Assembly (NCBI RefSeq): GCF_000699445.3
Contig: NC_067200.1
Coordinates: forward strand, 5,286,950-5,350,949
Origin: Schistosoma haematobium
Lineage: Eukaryota > Platyhelminthes > Trematoda > Strigeidida > Schistosomatidae
DNA length: 64,000 bases
Reading direction: 5' to 3'
In this document: in pieces, positions 49,546 through 62,165 of the stretch
How the letters are laid out: every line of letters starts with the position of its first letter
Numbering within the stretch: position 1 is the stretch's first letter
The notes under the pieces: generated by a model
Told to the model about the DNA's origin: nothing
What the model saw: only the letters and a program-made list of their open reading frames with translations
The model's database searches: none
Translations under genes and position numbers: made by a program

Positions 49546-51443
49546 GTTTAATTCGATTTCGGCATTTATAAATACTATTTATTGTTTGGCAAAAAAGAAA
49601 ACGACCAAAGAAGTATTTATGTAAAATGTTCATAAAAATACAGCAAATTAAAACATATTCGTCTAATTCTAAACATTATCGCTTCAGATAAATTCAATAA
49701 AGCAAACTATGAACAGTTTTGAGATTGAACCTGTTGAATGTATTTTCTATGGTAAATGTTTTGAAGTTATATCACACATTATTATTATTATCAAGAATTG
49801 ATACTTTCGTTCAGCAAATTTAACTTTATACATATGTGATTTTCATGAATACCACATGTTAGATCCTATAAAATTATACTATGCTGCGATCATAGCCAAC
49901 TATAAAAATGACATCGTAAGATTTTGTTATTAACCAATCAGAATACATGGGAAGTATTTCTGAGTTTGATACTGTGTTGGTTCCAGTGACTGTTATCTGT
50001 TTTCCATGTCTGAACTTTGATATTAGTTGGTGAAATCTGGATATCAAATCAGTGGGATAATTAGGCTGAAAGATCCTGGGAAAAAGAAACTGCTAGCTAT
50101 AGGATTGTGTCGTCTCGCATCACATCACTTCCATGTGGGTTAGTCTCTTAGACCAATGGCTCAGGAATTGATTCCTTAAGATCACCGATTCCGATTTGAG
50201 CATTTAAGTAATATCTCAGTTAACAAAAAAATATAACAACAAATACTGTGAGAAATATCATGCAATAAGAAATGAATTTCTAGATCAAAATGTGTGCTCT
50301 CAATTTAAAAGTACCTTCAATTCCCTCGGAAACCATTTACATTTATCCATAAGGCGACAAAATATTCATTACTGAATGAAATTACTAAATCAGACTACAT
50401 TCACATATACGCCGTCCTAAACTGAATTTGATTGAAATATCTAACGACTACTGATTTGTATATAAATTGAGATAAGCACAATAAATCTTATTTGAACTTT
50501 GAGCATAGGAAGTAACCCACAATTTATTAGTTAGTTATGAACTAGATAACCTCCAATACTATTAGATGTATGGAAACATTTGTTATCACGTCTTGGTTAC
50601 TCATTTCATGGAACATGAATTCTTTTTAAGTCATTTAAAGAGAAAACATAGCAAATGACCATAATGCTCAAGGAACAATAATTTTAGCCCAATTATATCA
50701 CTTCCACATTAACCTAGATGGAATGATTTGATGGACGAAACAAAAATGACCATACACCCTTTCCAATCAGGAAACATAATAAGACTATCAACAATTGAAT
50801 TAACATAATCCATCATTAAACTATATAGACAACAAAGTGTCAATACTGATTAAGTGGAAGTGTATATATTTGTAAAGATCATTACTTTTATTAAATGCAT
50901 CTGTATCAAAGTGACACAGGATCCGATGTAAAAATGAGAAGAAAAAGAAAACACAATATTTTTGTAAGCATCTATGAAAATATGAATGTATATCCACATA
51001 TATATATGCACACTGTCAAATTGATACACTCTATCAATATGTATCACATAGATATTAAATGAAGAAATCACAGAATGAATATATCATTGGATGACATAAC
51101 AGTATTATTCATAACTCTAATTAAATAGAAATAGCAACAGTCTCCCCACCCCTATTAATGTTTGATACTTTTATTCTCTTATTGATAAGAAAATGTATGT
51201 TAATGAGTGTATAGTAAGTAGTATATACGGGTGTAAAACAGATAACAACACTGACAATGACAATAATAATAATGATGAGGTTATGTAAACAGATACAAGC
51301 CGGTTACACGTGGAGAGAGAGAGAGGGAGAGAGGGAAATGCACCACATAAGTGAACAATACAAAATAAATGATGATGACGATGATCAATTAAAACAATAC
51401 TACATTGACTGGATTGAATAGAGTAGTAAATCAGTATCTTTTT

Positions 51444-51449
51444 TTTATT
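51444..51449 (-). promoter_or_regulatory. Possible poly(A) signal of the CDP-DAG synthase gene
   Basis: AATAAA on the minus strand, about 750 bases past the stop codon. Weak, positional evidence only. Confidence 0.25.
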
Positions 51450-51586
51450 TTCTACAATAAAAATAAACAAGAAACAAATTCTACATATTCTGTTAAAACA
51501 CAATTGTATTGACACTTTCATGATTCACATTTTAAATTTCTGCTTGTATTTAACGATTTCTTTCAGTTAAATTCAGCTAGCAACAC

Positions 51587-51610
51587 ATACTACTTATATA
51601 TAAGTAGTAT
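51587..51610. repeat. Perfect 24-bp palindrome
   Basis: ATACTACTTATA followed by its exact reverse complement. Inside the presumed 3' region of the CDP-DAG synthase gene. Confidence 0.8.
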
Positions 51611-52195
51611 AAATTAGTAAGTAGTACAACAAATATTTACTAATTAATTTAAAAGTTGAAAACAAATTTCAATGTAAAGTGGACTAGTTATTAACGTTAG
51701 TCGTACACCTCATAATGCGTGACTGTGTATGTGTCTGTATGCGGTTTATATATGTATATATGCGAGTGCATATCTCATTATGTTAATGATCTACAATACA
51801 CTGGTCTATGCGAGGGGCAAGTATACAATAAAAGCCTGTTAGCAAATAAGTAATAAGAATAATAATAATGATAAAAATGAGCGGGGAGGGGAACAACAAC
51901 ACATTTTTAATCGGAATCTCATTATAAAATTCAAACTTGAACAATCACCAAGCCCACTAGTAGAAGTATTTTTATCGAAGTAATTTTATATTTCATCTTT
52001 CTGTATGAAAAATAAGTTAAACGCACATGTACTTCTGTAGCTCTAGTGTGTGTGTGTGTGTGTGTGTTAATAAAATACAAATACACACGCACACGATCAA
52101 ACATACAGAGGTATGTAGGTTTGTATGTGTGTGTGTTTGTAACACTATCACTTGTTGGCTTATATTCTCATTGGTTGATCTTTTTCAAATACTTT

Positions 52196-52424
52196 CTATA
52201 CTTCAACATTATTCAACGATGATGATGATGATGAACTAGTTGGTCGTATTGTTGTTGAACTTGATCCTGATGAAGATGGTAAATATTCATTTACTGCATC
52301 TATTAATTGATTAGGAAGTAGACCACGTTTATAAAGACCATCCGTAAGTAGACGATAAAATAGAATTTGTGCATTTGGTGGTAAAATGTAGATTTTTGGT
52401 AATAGAGAAACAGGACTATAAGTT
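52196..52424 (-). CDS. CDS1/CDS2: CDP-DAG synthase terminal exon
   Basis: Acceptor TTTTGTCTCAG. One base completes Arg, then 75 codons and TAG. Contains [21 protein letters not shown], aligning with the family's C-terminal helix, then a Ser/Thr-rich tail with seven consecutive Ser (from a TCA/GAT-type microsatellite). Confidence 0.88.
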
Positions 52425-55400
52425 CTGAGACAAAAAAAAAAAAGAAAAACCGTGGACGATAAGAAAAACGAAGAGGATTAAGGTTAATAATTCATGCAAA
52501 ATAAATCTGAATCCCATTACATATGTGATATATATACGAGATAGTGTTTTCTAGGATGGACGACTTTAGTTTTGAATCATTCATTCTCTCTTTATGATGA
52601 TTTTGCCCTAAAGGACAATGAAAGCTTTACAACTAAACAACCTATCTAGCTCAGAAAACACATAACATTTTCAATGTCCCCATCCTGGGCTACAAATATT
52701 CTCTATTATCTCAAAATTAAGCCACTAATGGTATATGTCTCAGTCTTCTGAAATGCAAGTCATTCCCTGATCACTTCATAATTTCACTGAATTTTGATTG
52801 ATCCAATGTATGTCCCATGATCGATCGCATTTTTAGTGAATGAAATTATGTAGATTCGTGATGATCAAGTAAACAAGCAACGATTGTCTGACCCATTAAG
52901 TTTCGGTATGATTTCTAACAGTTGGTTACCTACAAACTATTTCCAATGCCATTTAATTTATTGATCAATTTGAGATTAACCACGCCAGCGATATTATGAA
53001 CACACTAAATTGAACGAAGCTGAGTATGAACCTACGAACTATTAGATGAAAAATGAATGCCTTAACGAGTAAGTCACTGTTCCACACACATATTGAATAG
53101 ATTATCATAAACTGAATGAAAGTTATAAGTGAAATCAGTGGTCTATATACGCATTTTCGTGGTTCCCTAATCATTATATACACTTCACTTTTTTATGTGG
53201 AGCATTTGAATATAGTTGACAGAATAGTTCTGTTGTATCACGATAAGAATAATGAATGGTAATTTTTGGGATGCATTTATGGACCAATATTATGAGTATA
53301 TTTTTATCGTATAATTGTTATGTAACTAAACTGTTCATATTCATGCCCCTCTTATTATGAGCTTTATTTTGACCTATGAACTATTATTATACGATTTACC
53401 ATTCATGAATTATTCCCTGTCTGTTAATCGCTACCTCCCTCATTCACAGCCACATCTGGCTAATTATTGTACAAATGTTATTTTCTATTTTATTGGTACG
53501 TTGTGGTCGGGTTGATTGGTATATAAACAGAGTATGTTTGAAATATAACGATTCATATCTCAGAGGCTGAGACTTGCGTTCTGGACTGAACTGGCTGGGC
53601 TAGACAGGCAAGCGGGGTCAATCAGAACTCTAGGCCGTTCTTATGTGTTTATGCGTCTTTGGTCCGACCGGCAATTCGCTGCGCTCGAATCTGCAGTCCA
53701 CAAGTCACAACAATTTCTTATATATTTCGAGTATTTCACCATCTAGTTAGTATACATTCATTTCAATTCCTAACAGTGCTTCTGTTTTTCCAACCAATCA
53801 AATGCTCAATTTGTATAACTTATTTAAATCTTCTAAGGACCCATTAGTTCCTGCAAAATTACAGATAATTACTTTAGCATGACCCTTTATTTGATTACAA
53901 TTGGAACGTACAAATGATTAATATCGAAATATACATACCGTCAACCCTCGTATATTATCATCAACTTAACTCGCGTCAGTGAATAACGGAATTAAATAAG
54001 TTAAATACGGGAGTGAATTTCGAATATGTATATTTCACACAATCGTTGGTCTGAACAGTCGATCATAAAAACAAAACGGAGAATGCGAAGAGAGAGCAAA
54101 ACGAAACGAATAGGACAAAGTATATGAGCCTTTATTCACTAACGCAAGTTAAGTCGATAATAATATACGAGGGTTAATGGTGTATATTTCGATATTAATC
54201 ATTCGTACGATCCAATTGGAGTCAAATAAAAGGCCACTAAACTGGTGAACCCTACGTCGTCCCATCTAAATGGAGTCAGATAAAAGTCAATTAAAATACT
54301 GAACTGTCTCTAACTAGTAAAAAATTACTTATCTATGAATGAAAACATATATAACCTGAATCACTTAGTCAATAAATTTTCTTCCTCACTTTGAATCTTT
54401 CCCTTTAATTAGTCAATTGAATCCACTTATACACTGATTACATATTAAATCATTACCAAATTCTGAGAAACTATACTGTACAACAACATTATAACAGATT
54501 AGTTTCAATTATTAAATGAATTATCAGGTCATATAAAAACCAATTCAATATATGGTACCCAACTACATACATATACATGTGCTCATATAAATTACAATCG
54601 CCATGTGTAAAAGTACATTAATTAAAAATGATAAAAATATGATATTTTTCGTGTTAAAAATTAAAAAAATAACATACAACGGTTAAAAAAAGTTTTTTTT
54701 CTCGTTGTTGTCGGGGTGAGACAATAATTTATGGACAATATTTCAGTGACACTAAAGCAAGTGACCTTGAGAGTGTTCACCTCATAACTAGGACTAAATG
54801 AGGATTATAAACCAGTGTGAGGAATTGGAAGTATGATTTACAGTTGATGATTAGGGTTAGAAATTAAATTTAGGGTTTTCATCATGAACTGACATCGGTT
54901 ATAATGCCAAAATCATATTTTGCCAAATGTATGGATAAATTTCGCGCCAAAATCCAAAACTCGTTATCTTATATCTGATTGGTTCGTCCATAAATTATAG
55001 CCACACCGTTGTCGGTTTATGATTTTTAATATTGTATTTTAATTAGTCTCCAATAAGAGTTCCCTTGAATGGATGTACTCTGTATGATATATGGCTACAA
55101 GTGGATTACATTTATTTTAGAAAAGTATTGGTGTTTATTTATAATGATCTGTTTTAAACTCTAGTTCCAATGAAAACATCAACAGTGGGAATCCAGTTGA
55201 CAATTCCTAACTATTAGATGAATTATGCAATCTCGATGTTATTACTGGACAATATACCTACAAAAAATAATCAGATACTTGCCCCATAAGTAATCTTGTG
55301 TGACCGATTGTGGAAATGTCCACTTTTCTACTCAAAATGCTCTTTTGTAGTGGATACGAAGTAAACGCTATCCAGGGTAGTTATAAAATTCTGAATTCAA

Positions 55401-58400
55401 ACTAAATAGTGTAATAGTGGGATCAAGGATTGTAAAGAAACAAATGATCTACAAACCTATTTTAGTTGCTGGCTACAATGCAACTAAATTTCATTGACAT
55501 TATTCTACTACTTCGTGGATTAGATCCTAAGACAAACCACCTAGTTCGTCCTGGGTATTTTTGTAGTATCCCAGTCAGCACACACAAACATGATGATGAT
55601 AATGATTAGTGAAGAAAATGTTGTTCTATCATTTGAATATAAACCATAGAGACAAGAAGAGTGTGTGCACATACGCACACAGATGCACAGAAACATTGAA
55701 CAACTTACCGAACAAATGAATTATAATAAAATAATACAAATGTTCCAATTATTAATTGACAATCAAAACGATCAACTACACCACCGTGTCCAGGGAAAAA
55801 ATCACCAAAATCTTTAATTTTAAATGCTCTCTTAAAACCGCTAGCGAAGAATCCACCAAATGGTCCAACAACTGATGTATATATACTGATAATTAAACAA
55901 TGCTGTAAGAATGGATACCAAGTGATTTGACGTATTGGAAGAAAGAACTATACATATACAGATATAGATATATATGCAGGCGGGAGGAAAAGAAAATCAG
56001 AAAAAAACACAGTACTAAAAACCATCCGAATGAAATATTAAAAAAAATAAATATATCAACAAGAAATCATTTCAATTTGTATACAAATAGAGCAAATGTT
56101 ATGCCTTCATATATCTGAGACATTTCAAAAGTGTGATGTATGCACAGTTGGTCACATGGAGTTCAATCCAAAATGTTCAAGTTTCCCGGGATGCCAGTAA
56201 CTAATAGACGACTGCTATTGTAGTGAACGAGAACACGGATGGGACAATCAAATATATTTGAATACAAAATTACAGAACAACTTAGTAAAATCTGAGAACC
56301 ATACAGCAAAAACTTCATTTGCGAAATGTTAATCAATCGTCTCAGACTTCATTGTTCTTTCGTTTCCACAGCAATCATTATCTGTTCTCGTTCTCTTCTC
56401 TTAGATCTTCTTAATCTTCTGCGTCTAGTATTATGTCATACCGATATTGGTTATTCGGGCTTTTGGACAGAACAATTAACCTGTTCTTTTTAACACATTA
56501 TCTATATATATTTTGACCTTGCCAATTATTCACTTAACCGTTTTTATAAGAGCATATGTGTATGCGCATTTATCACATACTTTCTTCATCACATGTCTTT
56601 AGTTCTATTTTCTGTCGAACTATAAGTAGTGGATCACGCTTGATGAAATCAAATTGACATATTTTATTTCTTTATCTCTTATCTCTTTATTCATCTTTCA
56701 AAATGAATCTATGAAGTATAAACTTTCGAAACACTCGTATTCAATTTTTTATATCCCGTTGTCATTAGGGGGATATGTAAACAGAGCATATACAATGTAA
56801 GTAGGATATATATTTCACAAGCATCACTATCATGTGATTATTTTGGAATCCAACAACGGTCTACAAAAATCTATACTGGCTGAAGCATTCATTTCATTAG
56901 GTCTTACCATACCATCCAGGTTTGTTAAAAGTAAGACGAAAAATAACAAGCTCATAACCCGATGGGGAAGTAGTAAGATGTTTTTCTTTATACAACTAGC
57001 ATCTGTGGCGATGCTGCCTTTTCCGCAACGTTGGAGGGAGATTAGAAATAGCCGACTTGAAAATAGTACACCTCACTAACAACTGATGAATAAAATTCCT
57101 CATAGCTAACAAAATATTGGAACATCATAAATTAGTGATAATTAATATAAAAAGGAAACTTACTAAATACTTCGGTAAATCATAGATCTGTGCTATAAAT
57201 ACAGGATTTCTAGTACAATTCATTGTTAAAGAACCTTTTGTATCATCCCATTCAATTGGACATACGAAATAATCATATTTTAATAAAATATAAGATAGTA
57301 ATATACTGAATAGTATAGTGGATAAACCACCGCCAATAAAACCTTCCCATGTTTTTTTCGGTGACAATTTAATAAGTGGTGTTTTCCCATAGAAAAATCC
57401 AAATACATATGCCATAATATCATTGCATATAACCAGACAAACTGGTAAAAGAAACCTGTAAGATAGATATATGAAGAAAAGAATAAGTGTATAGAAAGAT
57501 GAAGGATAAAACTATCCATTACTTGATGAAACTAATCTGTTTTAATTCATTTTTTTTGTATTGGTTATGTTGAAGCTGATAAATGCCAGATGGGACAAAA
57601 TGTATGTTATGGATTCCACTATTAGCCACTATTCATCTCTACTTATAATTTGATTTAATATAGAAGTAACTAGAGTTTTAAGAGGAATTTTTTAAATAAA
57701 AAAGACAATGATAAATAGCTTGTAGCTAAGTGAATAAGCTAAGATAAATATTTTTTTTAACTCTTAAAATCCTACTTCAAATTTTAACTATAATTCCTAA
57801 GTTTAACTCTTAATTTTAATTTAAACACTTTTCGAAAGTTTTATGTAACTAATCTAGTTAGCGTTTTTTCTAGCGAGTTAGTTTTCTAGGGAATGGGGTC
57901 GATAACCCCATTCCCAACCCTCCTCCTTTACCCGGGCTGGGGACCGGCAGTAACTCTAGAAGAGCTACAGGCAGAGCTGAATCTTGGGGAACTACTACAA
58001 CCATCATCAAGAAGGTACAAGTAACTATAAATAGTTACTCAACATTCATTGACCGGATACCATCAGCAAATGCCTTCTCTGGGAGAGAACAAACCAGCTT
58101 CCAGCTGAAGAGGAAATTAGGAAAAGATGATGGAAATGGATAGGACATACATTATGGAAATCACCAAACTTCATCACGAGACAAGCTCTAACTTGGAATC
58201 CTGAAGGGAAATGGAAAAGAGGAAGACCAAAGAAAACATTACGTCGGATAATAGAAGCAGATATGAAAAGGTTGAAGAACAACTGGGAAGAGCTGAAAGG
58301 ATTGCCCAGGACAGGGTTGGATGGAAAGTGCTGGTGGGTGGCCTATGCTCCTCCACGAGGAGTAAAAGGCGTAAGTAAGTAGTGTAACTAACCATTCATT

Positions 58401-61400
58401 TATATTAAATTGAGTTCTGAATGGCCAAAAATTGGTTTTACACTCTAAAGGTCATTTTGGGGGATTATTAAAGGTCATACTTATCGCTAAGCTTAAATTG
58501 TTCACTGAGTAGCAATAACCAGTGTCATGTAGTTCGAATCTTTAATGTTGATTAAATTCTATCGATCTTATATTTCTAAACAATGATCAGTCAGAATGAA
58601 TCAATCAATCTTACAACAGAGATCAGTGAACAATGCTGGGATTAGATATAAAATACAACGTAAAGATAATAAACCAGCTAGGGTGGTTGAGACATATAGT
58701 TGTATTTCTAACTCCTGGTTATCTCAACATCCAACGTTGACCGGAGTATGGGTAGATTGGAAGAGAACTAGGAGTAGCCAAACCAAAACATGGCATTAGT
58801 TCATGAAATTATTGACTGTTGGTTTGAGCCATGTTGATAAATGCAAACTACCAATGGATAGAGATGTTCAGTGCATGTATCACAATCGATTGGAATGAAA
58901 GTAGATGTATCCACTCATTGTATTCTCCTAGAAATTTCAATTATAAAATTACTTTATAATTTTTTTGTCTCAAGAACTCACTTTTCCTTCTCGAATCATC
59001 TTCTTTACCCATTATTTTCTTTACTAGTACTTATACTAACGTTAGTACTTCAACTACTCGGGTATTTATTTACCTTGATAATTTCAATTTTGTGCTGACG
59101 TGATGTGACAACTTGCATCAGTGCAAAAGTATGTCCCAGGTTCTATGATATTTATGACTAACGACTGACTAAAGTGTTGTAGTATTACCTCAATTTATCG
59201 ACGACCAACACCGGAAAGTACGTTGGTCATCAGACTTCCATAATAAACTATCGTTAATCAACAGCTTAAACATTTGGTTTTTAATTAGCAAAATTACAAG
59301 TTTGAATCATTACGAACTACTAAATAAATAAACAAACAAACAACACTTAGGTAAACTTCATCATGTTAGATAAAAAGCAGATGTACAAAGTGTTGAATTA
59401 CGCAGATGAATCAAAACTGATTATCAAATTACACAGATTACTTTCTATCAATAAAATTTTGCCTGATCAGTACGGGATTACTAACTAAATAGGATCAATG
59501 TAATTAAAAACTACGTAAAATTTTTAATTATAATTATTACTTATTTATTTGATCACATGAATATTGGTACAAAGGCCACCGGATACATATGCGCCACGCA
59601 AGTCACTTGATTTTTGTGTGGGCGATGATAATACCTGGGTTCCCAAACCAAACTAGGTAGTTTACTTAAGGGGCCACACCCTGAGACTTTGACCTAAAAG
59701 TTTAGTCCACAAGGCAGTTGAACAGCGTAAGGAGATACAGTTCCATGGTAGGCAGTCACCAACGATTGGTTCATACGCCATTAGTTCCGTCAGGATCCTG
59801 GAGCCCACGTGCATCATTGGTTTGGAATCAGGGTTTTCAACTCCCCTAGGTGGATCCTCCGTACCCACTAACCCGATTAAAGCGCTGAACATTCGCTTTT
59901 CGTCCTCTCAATTTCGTAAACAACACCGGTGCCGCGAGAAGGCAGTGAGAACTTCCCTGACAGTGGTTGTATGCACGTGGCTATGTGAGAGCATTTCGAG
60001 AGGGAGAGTGAACTGTTCTCACTCTCGGCCGTACCAGGGCATTTGGGGAGAAATGGCGTATGAACACATGGTTGATCACTGGCTACCATGAGACTTTATC
60101 TTCTAACGTTGCCCCATTGTCTTTTAGACTAGGTTTCTAGGTCAAAGGCCCGGAGACCGGCTCCCTAAGAAAACCACCTGCTTCGGTTTGGGCACTCAGA
60201 TAGTATCGCAGCTCACAAACAAATTCCATAATTTTTGCGGTGCATACATATTTTACTTCCTCTTTGCATCAATATTTATTTGTTCAAATAATGATAATAA
60301 AAGTAGGACAAAGCCAGTCAGTAATAATCAACATAGAACTTGGCACATATTTGTATTAGCCCAAGTTGTCATATTGTATCATAACGATGGGATCAAAGTA
60401 GCAAGATGAGTAACCAAATAATCGAAACGATGTAGCAGCAACGATAATGAGAACAAGGAGATATTGAGAAAATGATTTGAAAAGACAGAGTAAAAGTGTA
60501 TAAATGAAGGAATTTCGAAACTCAACATCTAGAGCGACATAAAGAGTGAAAGCATCTGCCCAATCATGACCAATTCTAAGGTAATGCCACCCCATGTCTC
60601 TAGCCACTGATTACAATTATTTCGTAGACTACAACCAGATGGTAGTTCGAACCTATGAACATGATTTAGACCATTGATCAGCAACTTTGTAGACTGACCC
60701 CATGCTTCGGTTTGGCCGCCACTACCTTTCTACCAGCTTATCTTTACACTAGCTAACATTTCTCACCGACGTAGGTTGGGCATAAGTGACACGTGCATTG
60801 TATCAGTGTCATTACCAGGTAGGGCTACGTTATTTGCGTATACTGATGACTGAACCTCCTAGTGTGAGCGTTGGGGAGATCCATAAAACCCGAAAAAAAA
60901 AGACAAACAAGGCTCTGAAAACATTGAGAAGCATCTTATCCAATCAGTATTCAATAGGAGTTTTATCAGAAACACCTAGAAAGTGAAGTCACATGTCGAG
61001 TTTCTGATTGGATGGTTATACATACAGCCACTATGTTTAGTAGCGTTCCAGAATTCTCCGGAAACACAAAGCCATCTAAAATACTATAAAAATCCTAGAT
61101 TTTCTGTACATTAACGAACCTTTTTGGAGTAAAGCGGTTCTTTCATATTTCGCTCCTTTTCTCTCGTGTTCAAGTCGCTGAGTAGATTTAGACTGGGTGT
61201 TACTGGAAGACCTTAGGAACCGAATCTAGCGTTCAATCAGAAGACTTATCAGTGAGACCGATCGCTGAAAAGCCAGGAGAAAAAAATTTCCAGTGGATCA
61301 TCTACAATTTAGTACAAACATAAAAGGAGATAGTGGGAAACCCACAGAAACACCACCTGAGTTTAACAGTTCTAATAACCATTAACAATTAACTCTGACT

Positions 61401-61560
61401 GGACCTAATAGTAAACGGTACATAACTTTGTTTTCAACGAACAAAAAAAACAAATCAACGTGTTATTTTTAACTTACCAAATTAAACCATTGAAAATATT
61501 TTCAATACAGAAATAAGATGATGTAACGAAAATAAGCAATGTAACATGAGTCCATCCAAA
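52196..61560 (-). CDS. CDS1/CDS2: Phosphatidate cytidylyltransferase (CDP-diacylglycerol synthase), C-terminal part
   Basis: Makes CDP-diacylglycerol from phosphatidic acid and CTP (EC 2.7.7.41), the precursor of phosphatidylinositol and cardiolipin; an ER multipass membrane enzyme. Minus-strand exons in order: 61560-61478, 57455-57164, 55947-55709, 52424-52196. All phases match and give about 280 residues plus stop. Family landmarks: [59 protein letters not shown], and the CTP-transferase signature S-x-x-K-R-x(4)-K-D ... P-G-H-G-G-x-x-D-R-x-D, complete. Metazoan homologues are about 450 residues, so the N-terminal third and promoter lie upstream, probably beyond the right edge. The C-terminus ends in a Ser/Thr-rich tail that I do not recall from vertebrate homologues. 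Confidence 0.93.
53231..53712 (-). mobile_element. Solo LTR, family 1, reverse orientation, diverged
   Basis: On + it runs from TGTTGTATCACG to AAGTCACAACA, the reverse complement of family 1 ends. Flanks AGTTC / ATTTC differ at one base. In a CDP-DAG synthase intron. Confidence 0.75.
53886..54232. repeat. Foldback element
   Basis: Two ~100-bp inverted arms (53886-53987 and 54129-54232) sharing TATCGAAATATACA, ACCCTCGTATATTAT and CAACTTAACT(T/C)GCGT, around ~140 bp. A related single arm sits at 20870-20990. Confidence 0.75.
54715..55007. mobile_element. MITE copy with perfect 8-bp duplication
   Basis: GGTGAGACAATAATTTATGG to TAAATTATAGCCACACC; GTTGTCGG on both sides (54707-54714, 55008-55015). 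In a CDP-DAG synthase intron. Confidence 0.9.
55440..55600 (+). repeat. Old family C fragment
   Basis: CAAATGATCTACAAACC and GTGGATTAGATCCTAAG, AGACAAACCACCTAGTTCG match family C with many changes. Confidence 0.5.
55709..55947 (-). CDS. CDS1/CDS2: CDP-DAG synthase exon (catalytic signature)
   Basis: Acceptor TATGTATAG, donor GTAAGT. Encodes [47 protein letters not shown] and on to NSFV; the conserved K-D and H-G-G-x-x-D-R-x-D residues are present. Two bases left over. Confidence 0.95.
57164..57455 (-). CDS. CDS1/CDS2: CDP-DAG synthase exon (core membrane region)
   Basis: Acceptor TATCTTACAG, donor GTAAGT. One base plus 97 codons: [19 protein letters not shown], then [20 protein letters not shown], hydrophobic segments and YDLPKYL. 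Confidence 0.95.
57853..58382 (+). mobile_element. RTE (SR2-like) copy with 5' inversion
   Basis: Composite: 57853-57976 is the element's 5' UTR in minus orientation, running to its extreme 5' terminus; 57974-58382 is the ORF C-terminus and 3' end in plus orientation. They overlap by GAG at the junction. Flanked by TGTAACTAA (57844-57852 and 58383-58391). Everything in between is missing. This is the layout expected from twin priming. Confidence 0.88.
58590..58935 (+). mobile_element. Same non-LTR 3'-end repeat, truncated copy
   Basis: Reads [15 protein letters not shown] at about 58750-58799, followed by sequence like the other copies. Frame-broken remnant. Confidence 0.6.
59545..60295. repeat. 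Family C repeats, full minus copy joined to partial plus copy
   Basis: 59545-60048 is a full minus copy; 60049-60295 is the 3' half of a second copy in plus orientation, joined at GGGGAGAAATGGCG. Head-to-head inverted arrangement. Confidence 0.78.
60310..60790 (-). mobile_element. Same non-LTR 3'-end repeat, decayed copy
   Basis: Minus strand; the C-terminal coding remnant lies at 60530-60780, and the 3' part has CCCAAGTTGTCATATTG at the position of the nested MULE, uninterrupted. Confidence 0.6.
60869..61251 (+). mobile_element. Solo LTR, family 2, second copy
   Basis: Matches 879-1224, starts CGTTGGGGAG, ends CTTATCA, with the 5-bp duplication GTGAG (60864-60868 and 61252-61256). Contains a TATA-like CTATAAAAATCC upstream of the conserved block. 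Confidence 0.78.
61478..61560 (-). CDS. CDS1/CDS2: CDP-DAG synthase exon (first seen)
   Basis: Acceptor AATTATAG, donor GTAAGT on the minus strand. 83 bp encoding [17 protein letters not shown] and IENIFNGLI; two bases remain, completed to Trp by the next exon. Confidence 0.88.
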
Positions 61561-61639
61561 CTATAATTCGTACAAAAACAAAATAAAAGCATAATTTTGC
61601 AAAGAACGAATGAACAAATTAAGATTACAAGCTGATCTT

Positions 61640-62165
61640 CATGAAACAATTATGAAACATTAGATAGCACTGAACAACCGTTTCATCCTGGTATGAAACT
61701 CCCTCTTAGAAGTATGTATCAATGTTCTCACCAAAGGGAATAGGACCCAACATTTCAAGATTTTTCAGAAAGTTTCATCACTGTACCAACAGACCGATGC
61801 TCTTAATACTGAAATTTATTATATGCTCATTAAAGACTAATTCCGAGAGGTAATTCCCGCAATTCTAATGAGAAGACGTAACCGGTAGAAGTTCAACCAT
61901 ATCAAGTGTGCGGCAGTTATTCATCGATAGCATTAGATGACTGGGTAATATCCCGAATTGATTGGAGTTTGAAATGTACATCATTGGGTGGTGACTCAAT
62001 GAGTCAAAGGTTAAGGGATCGCCGTGAAACCTAGAGAATCTGGATCTGATCCTCTTCGGTGAGGTCACAGATGTGCACTGTTGAGTCCCACACCAGGACG
62101 AAACATCCGTAAAATGTTTCCTTCCTTTCAATGGTTACTTAACTGTGGTTTATTTGTGATCTCAG
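61640..62165. repeat. Two decayed SINE copies in opposite orientation
   Basis: 61640-61810 (minus: CCGTTTCATCCTGGTATGAAAC) and 61960-62165 (plus: GTTGAGTCCCACACCAGGAC, GAAAC). Cores degraded. Confidence 0.6.

Larger units (their letters stand above)
47822..52195. other. Space between convergent IQCK-like and CDP-DAG synthase 3' ends
   Basis: Apart from a family C repeat (49035-49545) and the palindrome at 51587 nothing was recognised; likely holds the two 3' UTRs. Confidence 0.5.

Noticed and set aside
56710..56760. CGAAAC hairpin resembling a ribozyme
   Set aside because: CTATGAAG lacks the CTGANGA core; no convincing stem I.
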